Below are positions 60,843 to 64,000 of a stretch of DNA of 64,000 nt, piece after piece. Each line of letters opens with the position of its first letter. The first letter of the stretch is position 1. This DNA is from Streptomyces sp. NA02950 (GTDB lineage: Bacteria; Actinomycetota; Actinomycetes; Streptomycetales; Streptomycetaceae), in contig NZ_CP054916.1 of the NCBI RefSeq assembly GCF_013364155.1, positions 6,755,001-6,819,000 of the forward strand. Reading direction: 5' to 3'. Below the pieces are notes generated by a model. The model searched no databases. It was given only the letters and a program-made list of their open reading frames with translations, and was not told where the DNA came from. A program made the translations under genes and the position numbers.

Positions 60843-61221
60843 CCGACCGCCAGCGCGACCCGGTCCGCGACCGCCTCCTCGTGCTCGGCGGGCGCGGGCA
60901 GCCTGGCCAGCGCCGAACCGGCGCGCCTCGGCCCGGCGGTGCCGGCTGATGAGATTGGTCGCGATGCCGAACAGCCACGGGCGGGCGTCGTCCCGCGCGC
61001 GGTGGTACCCATGACGCCGCTGGAACGCGGTGCTGAAGGTCTCCGCCATCACATCGTCCGCCGCCTCGGCGCCGAGACGGCGGGCCGCATAGCGGTTGCA
61101 CCGCCTCGGCATGGCGGTCGAACAGCACGGCGAACGCTTCGGGCTCATCCCGGGACCGTTCGATCAGCGATGCGTCGGTGTCCTTCAACCGGCCGACGCG
61201 GACGCCCGGTTCGACGGTCAT
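60843..61221 (-). pseudogene. ECF RNA polymerase sigma factor, frameshifted 5' remnant
   Basis: Frame one reads MTVEPGVRVGRLKDTDASLI and EAFAVLFDRHAEAVQ (sigma region 2). Near 61100 the coding frame shifts to RYAARRLGAEAADDVMAETF and RPWLFGIATNLISRHRRAEA (region 2.3-2.4). Near 60910 it shifts again to [19 protein letters not shown], after which the sequence passes directly into the CU044_5270 fragment. Region 4 is lost. So a sigma factor/partner pair has been fused by deletion and inactivated by at least two indels in this part. Confidence 0.8.
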
Positions 61222-61335
61222 CGGGGCTCCTCTCGTTCCTGCGAACGCTTCGAAGGTGTGGGCTTGTCGTTCACCCCTACTTCGCCGTTCGCGGGAATCG
61301 AGTTCCCTTTCGCCGCCGAGGAGGCCGTGCCGGGG

Positions 61336-61995
61336 TCAGACCACGGCGCCGCGCCCCGGGTCGTCGTCCTCCTCGTCGGCGCCGTCCTTCATCCGCATCA
61401 CCAGGGTGGCGAAGCCGCCCAGGAAGCCGCCGACGCCCAGTGTGGTGATCCACCAGGTCATCTCGAGCCGGAACACCACCACGGCGATCAGCAGCAGCGG
61501 CCCGCCCAGCACACCCAGCCAGGCGAAGCGGGAGGTGGTGTCGGACTCGGGCAGCGGAGGCGGCTCGGGCGGGACGAAATGGCCCTCGTCGCTCTCGTCG
61601 AAGTCGTCCTCGGACGGCTCCTCGGGCTCCCAGTCGCGCGGGCCGACGCCCGGCGCGTACACGATGAAGCTGCCGACCGGCTTGTCGCTGCCGCCCGGAC
61701 CGCCGGTGACCGGCTTGGTGACGTCGTCCCGGCTCTCACCCTCCGGGCCGCCGCCGTCGGTGCCGTCGGTGCCGTCGGTGCCGTCCGGGGGGGTGTCGTC
61801 CTCGCGGGCCGGGTCCGGGGCGGCCGGTGGGCGCTCCCGGCCCCACTGCTCGACGAGGTTGTCCGCGACGGGCCAGCGCTCCGCCTCCGGCGGGTCCGGC
61901 GGCTCCTCCCCGTACGCCGCGACGATCTCGGCGAAGGCGGCGTCGTCGTCGCGCCGCGCATCCGCCTCGTTCTCGTTCGAGTCGCGCTCAGCCAC
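61336..61995 (-). CDS. Acidic membrane protein of unknown function
   Basis: 219 residues. A very acidic cytosolic N-terminus (~1-150, Pro/Glu/Asp-rich, with a small GTDGTDGTDG tandem from a 9-bp DNA repeat), two C-terminal membrane helices (WLGVLGGPLLLIAVVVF and WWITTLGVGGFLGGFATLV), and an acidic tail. Seen widely in Streptomyces as a hypothetical. GTG 61995 lies inside the end of the upstream hydrolase gene (8-bp overlap), so the two are coupled. Confidence 0.82.
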   Translation of the reverse strand: MAERDSNENEADARRDDDAAFAEIVAAYGEEPPDPPEAERWPVADNLVEQWGRERPPAAPDPAREDDTPPDGTDGTDGTDGGGPEGESRDDVTKPVTGGPGGSDKPVGSFIVYAPGVGPRDWEPEEPSEDDFDESDEGHFVPPEPPPLPESDTTSRFAWLGVLGGPLLLIAVVVFRLEMTWWITTLGVGGFLGGFATLVMRMKDGADEEDDDPGRGAVV

Positions 61996-62791
61996 TGGCC
62001 GCCGCCCCCTCCCTTCCGGTGCCCGTCCCGGTGTCTTCTCCCATACCCGCCGTCAGGCGGGTGATGAACGCGACCGTCTCGTCGAAGACGAACTCGGCGT
62101 CGTAGTCCAGGGTCGCCACGTGGTAACTGCGTTCCAGCAGCCGTTCGGTGACGTCCCGGGACGACACCTGGCTCAGGATGCGCTCGGAGTCGGCGGGCGG
62201 CACCACATGGTCCTGCGCGCTGTGCATCACCAGCAGCGGCTGGGTGACCTGCGGCAGTTCGGCGTCGACCAGCCGGAAGAGGCGCCGCAGCGAGTACACG
62301 GCGTGCAGCGGGGTCCGGTCGTAGCCCAGTTCGTGCGACCCCGGCTTGGCGATGTCGTTGGCGATGCCCTTCACGGACGGCACCACATGGCGCATCACCG
62401 GCAGCGCCGCCGACAGCGGGTCATGGATCCTGTTCGCCGGGTTGACCAGCGCGAGACCGCTGATCGCCGGACCGTGCTGGGCGGCCAGCCGCAGCGCCAG
62501 CGCGCCGCCCATCGAAAGACCGCAGACGAAGACCCGCTCACAGCGCTCCCCGAGGGCCCGCAGCTCGCGGTCGACCTCGGCGTACCAGTCCTGCCAGCCG
62601 GTGACCGCCAGATCCTGCCAGCGGGTGCCGTGGCCGGGAAGCAGTGGCAGCGACACGGTGAAGCCCCGCGCCGCGAGATGATCGGCCCAGGGTCGCACCG
62701 ACTGCGGAGAACCGGTGAAGCCGTGCGAGACGAGGACGCCGATCGGCCCGCCGTCGTGGCGGAACGGCTCGGCTCCGGGAAGGAGCGGCAC
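61988..62791 (-). CDS. Alpha/beta hydrolase (carboxylesterase/monoacylglycerol lipase-like)
   Basis: 267 residues. Oxyanion segment VLVSHGFTGSP, nucleophile Ser in VFVCGLSMGGALALRLA, catalytic Asp in LLVMHSAQDHVVPP and His in RSYHVATLDYD. It resembles Est30-type carboxylesterases/monoacylglycerol lipases. GTG 62791 with GGAG 8 nt upstream. Divergent from plsC, which suggests a lipid-related role. Confidence 0.92.
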   Translation of the reverse strand: MPLLPGAEPFRHDGGPIGVLVSHGFTGSPQSVRPWADHLAARGFTVSLPLLPGHGTRWQDLAVTGWQDWYAEVDRELRALGERCERVFVCGLSMGGALALRLAAQHGPAISGLALVNPANRIHDPLSAALPVMRHVVPSVKGIANDIAKPGSHELGYDRTPLHAVYSLRRLFRLVDAELPQVTQPLLVMHSAQDHVVPPADSERILSQVSSRDVTERLLERSYHVATLDYDAEFVFDETVAFITRLTAGMGEDTGTGTGREGAAASG

Positions 62792-62932
62792 CGCGGATCT
62801 CCGTTCGGTGGTTCGGGCAGGGGGAGGAACCGGTGTTTCGGGGCCGGGCGGCCCGGCACCTCAGCGTACGCGGCGCGCCGCATGCGGGGTAGGCAGGTTA
62901 AGGTCTCCTCGTCGGATACAGGAGGTCCTCGG

Positions 62933-63703
62933 TTGTTCTACGGCGCAATGAAGCTGTCGGTGGGTGGCACGCTGAAGCTCGCCTTCCGGCCCTGGGTGGA
63001 GGGACTGGAGCACATTCCCGCCGCGGGGCCGGCCATCCTGGCCAGCAACCACCTCTCCTTCTCCGACTCCTTCTTCCTGCCCGCGATGCTGGACCGCAAG
63101 GTCACCTTCATCGCCAAGCAGGAGTACTTCACCACCCCGGGGGTCAAGGGACGGCTGACGGCGGCCTTCTTCAAGGGCGTCGGCCAGCTTCCGGTGGACC
63201 GCTCGGGTTCGCGCGGCGCCGGTGAGGCCGCGATCAAGGCGGGCATCGACGTGATCAAGCGCGGCGAGCTGTTCGGGATCTACCCCGAGGGCACCCGCTC
63301 GCCCGACGGCCGCCTCTACCGGGGCAAGCCGGGCGGTCTGGCCCGGGTGGCGCTGGCCACCGGCGCACCGGTGATCCCCGTCGCCATGATCGACACGGAG
63401 AAGATCCAGCCGCCGGGCAAGGTCATGCCCAAGCTGATGCGGCCCGGCATCAGGATCGGCAAGCCGCTGGACTTCAGCCGCTACCACGGCATGGACGGCG
63501 ACCGCTTCATCCTGCGCTCGGTGACCGACGAGGTCATGTACGAGATCATGAAGCTCTCCGGCCAGGAGTACGTCGACATCTACGCGACCGCCGCCAAGCG
63601 GCAGATCGCGGAGGCGGAGGCGGCCAGGAAGCAGGCGGAGAAGGCCGCGAAGGCGGCGGAGCGGGTCGAGAGGGAGAAGCACAAGGACAAGGCCGGGGCG
63701 TAG
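62933..63703 (+). CDS. plsC: 1-acyl-sn-glycerol-3-phosphate acyltransferase
   Basis: 256 residues. Acyltransferase block I is NHLSFSD (HX4D, His40/Asp45); block III is GIYPEGTRSPDGRLYRGK; block IV region is APVIPVAMIDTEKI. It acylates lysophosphatidic acid to phosphatidic acid at the membrane. The C-terminus (~220-256) is a Lys/Ala/Glu helix. Start: TTG 62933, 7 nt after GGAGG and favoured over the ATG at 62948. Confidence 0.94.
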   Translation: MFYGAMKLSVGGTLKLAFRPWVEGLEHIPAAGPAILASNHLSFSDSFFLPAMLDRKVTFIAKQEYFTTPGVKGRLTAAFFKGVGQLPVDRSGSRGAGEAAIKAGIDVIKRGELFGIYPEGTRSPDGRLYRGKPGGLARVALATGAPVIPVAMIDTEKIQPPGKVMPKLMRPGIRIGKPLDFSRYHGMDGDRFILRSVTDEVMYEIMKLSGQEYVDIYATAAKRQIAEAEAARKQAEKAAKAAERVEREKHKDKAGA

Positions 63704-63733
63704 GACGCGTCCTGGCCCAGGGGTGGGGGGATC

Positions 63734-64000
63734 GTGGCGCAGCGGCCCGAGCACCAGCGTGCGGTGGGGGACCTCGAGCACGAGCGCGAGCACACGGCGG
63801 AACGGCCGGAGCGGGCTGCGCCCGGCCGGCCGGCCGGGCGTCCCAGGCGCGAGCGCGTGGTGCGGATGTCCGTCGAGCAGCCGCTGTGGCAGGCGCTGAC
63901 CGCCTACCGCGTCCTCACCCTGCTCTACGCCCTCGTCCTCTACGTCCGCTCCTTCCACCACTACGACCACCCGCTGGGCGCGGGCGCCTATATGGCCGTC
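63734..64000 (+). CDS. MacS family sensor histidine kinase, 5' part only
   Basis: The first 89 codons of a gene cut by the window end. A hydrophilic Arg/Glu-rich N-terminus is followed by VEQPLWQALTAYRVLTLLYA and an opening membrane helix, then YDHPLGAGAYMAV. This matches the N-terminal sensor of MacS-type kinases. The kinase domains lie outside the window. GTG 63734; 30 bp after plsC, so possibly in the same transcript. Confidence 0.7.
   Translation, partial: MAQRPEHQRAVGDLEHEREHTAERPERAAPGRPAGRPRRERVVRMSVEQPLWQALTAYRVLTLLYALVLYVRSFHHYDHPLGAGAYMAV

Noticed and set aside
61741..61795. 9-bp tandem repeat as a possible regulatory array
   Set aside because: It lies inside the coding sequence of an acidic protein and simply encodes repeated Gly-Thr-Asp.
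1..64000. CRISPR arrays, tRNA/rRNA genes, prophage, defence islands or a biosynthetic cluster
   Set aside because: Looked for across both strands; no regularly spaced repeats, clover-leaf signatures, phage genes or synthase modules were seen.

Overview
The window is a core-chromosome segment of a high-GC actinomycete, almost certainly a Streptomyces. Evidence: very high G+C, frequent GTG and TTG starts, an actinobacterial cytochrome bcc-aa3 branch (lipoprotein CtaC, CtaF, diheme QcrC, three-helix Rieske), PspA with PspAA, an AceE/DlaT-type pyruvate dehydrogenase set, Streptomyces-type intergenic repeats, and a gene order that, from memory, resembles the matching region of model Streptomyces chromosomes. 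No tRNA, rRNA, CRISPR array, prophage or biosynthetic gene cluster was seen.

Layout. 1-3.9 kb: housekeeping hypotheticals (TIGR01777 epimerase, GNAT, DUF4240), an internally deleted SDR remnant, an intergenic repeat and a WYL regulator. 3.9-12.5 kb: aceE, a GntR/FCD regulator, the two-lipoyl-domain E2 (annotated sucB in this group), lpdA and pepA. 12.7-18.6 kb: the end of cobalamin synthesis (cobS, cobT and a metallo-beta-lactamase-like/CobU fusion) with a lysyl-phosphatidylglycerol synthase-like membrane enzyme among them. 18.7-24 kb: small protein, methyltransferase, DUF3043, pspA-pspAA and a two-component system. 24-30.4 kb: nadA (with paired palindromic sites), erpA, a membrane-anchored protein, a 70-residue small ORF, an AdoK-like kinase and a cysteine desulfurase-TusA fusion. 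30.7-40.1 kb: ctaCDF, an L,D-transpeptidase, a receiver-like protein and ctaE-qcrCAB. 40.1-41.6 kb: an IS30-family element inserted in what appears to have been the qcrCAB terminator. 41.8-47.6 kb: trpD, a SAM-IV riboswitch with a class V PLP enzyme, an AsnC-like/rhomboid pair, a zinc-ribbon protein and an NYN protein. 47.7-54.6 kb: a c-di-AMP riboswitch with an NlpC/P60 hydrolase, its paralogue, an HExxH lipoprotein, a PimB-like mannosyltransferase and an acyl-CoA ligase. 54.9-64 kb: phosphoesterase, SRPBCC protein, ArsA-like protein with a degenerate P-loop, a MITE-like repeat, DUF5304, glucokinase, EEP protein, a decayed ECF sigma/CU044_5270 locus, an alpha/beta hydrolase, plsC and the start of a MacS-type histidine kinase.

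The genes cover central energy metabolism (pyruvate oxidation to the terminal oxidase), cofactor supply (B12, NAD, Fe-S, sulfur transfer) and envelope maintenance. The most notable non-coding features are the two riboswitches, a probable leaderless aceE promoter with a palindrome between its -35 and -10 boxes, the paired palindromes at nadA, the IS30-split terminator, and several repeat elements. All calls rest on reading the sequence and on family knowledge; no database search was run.
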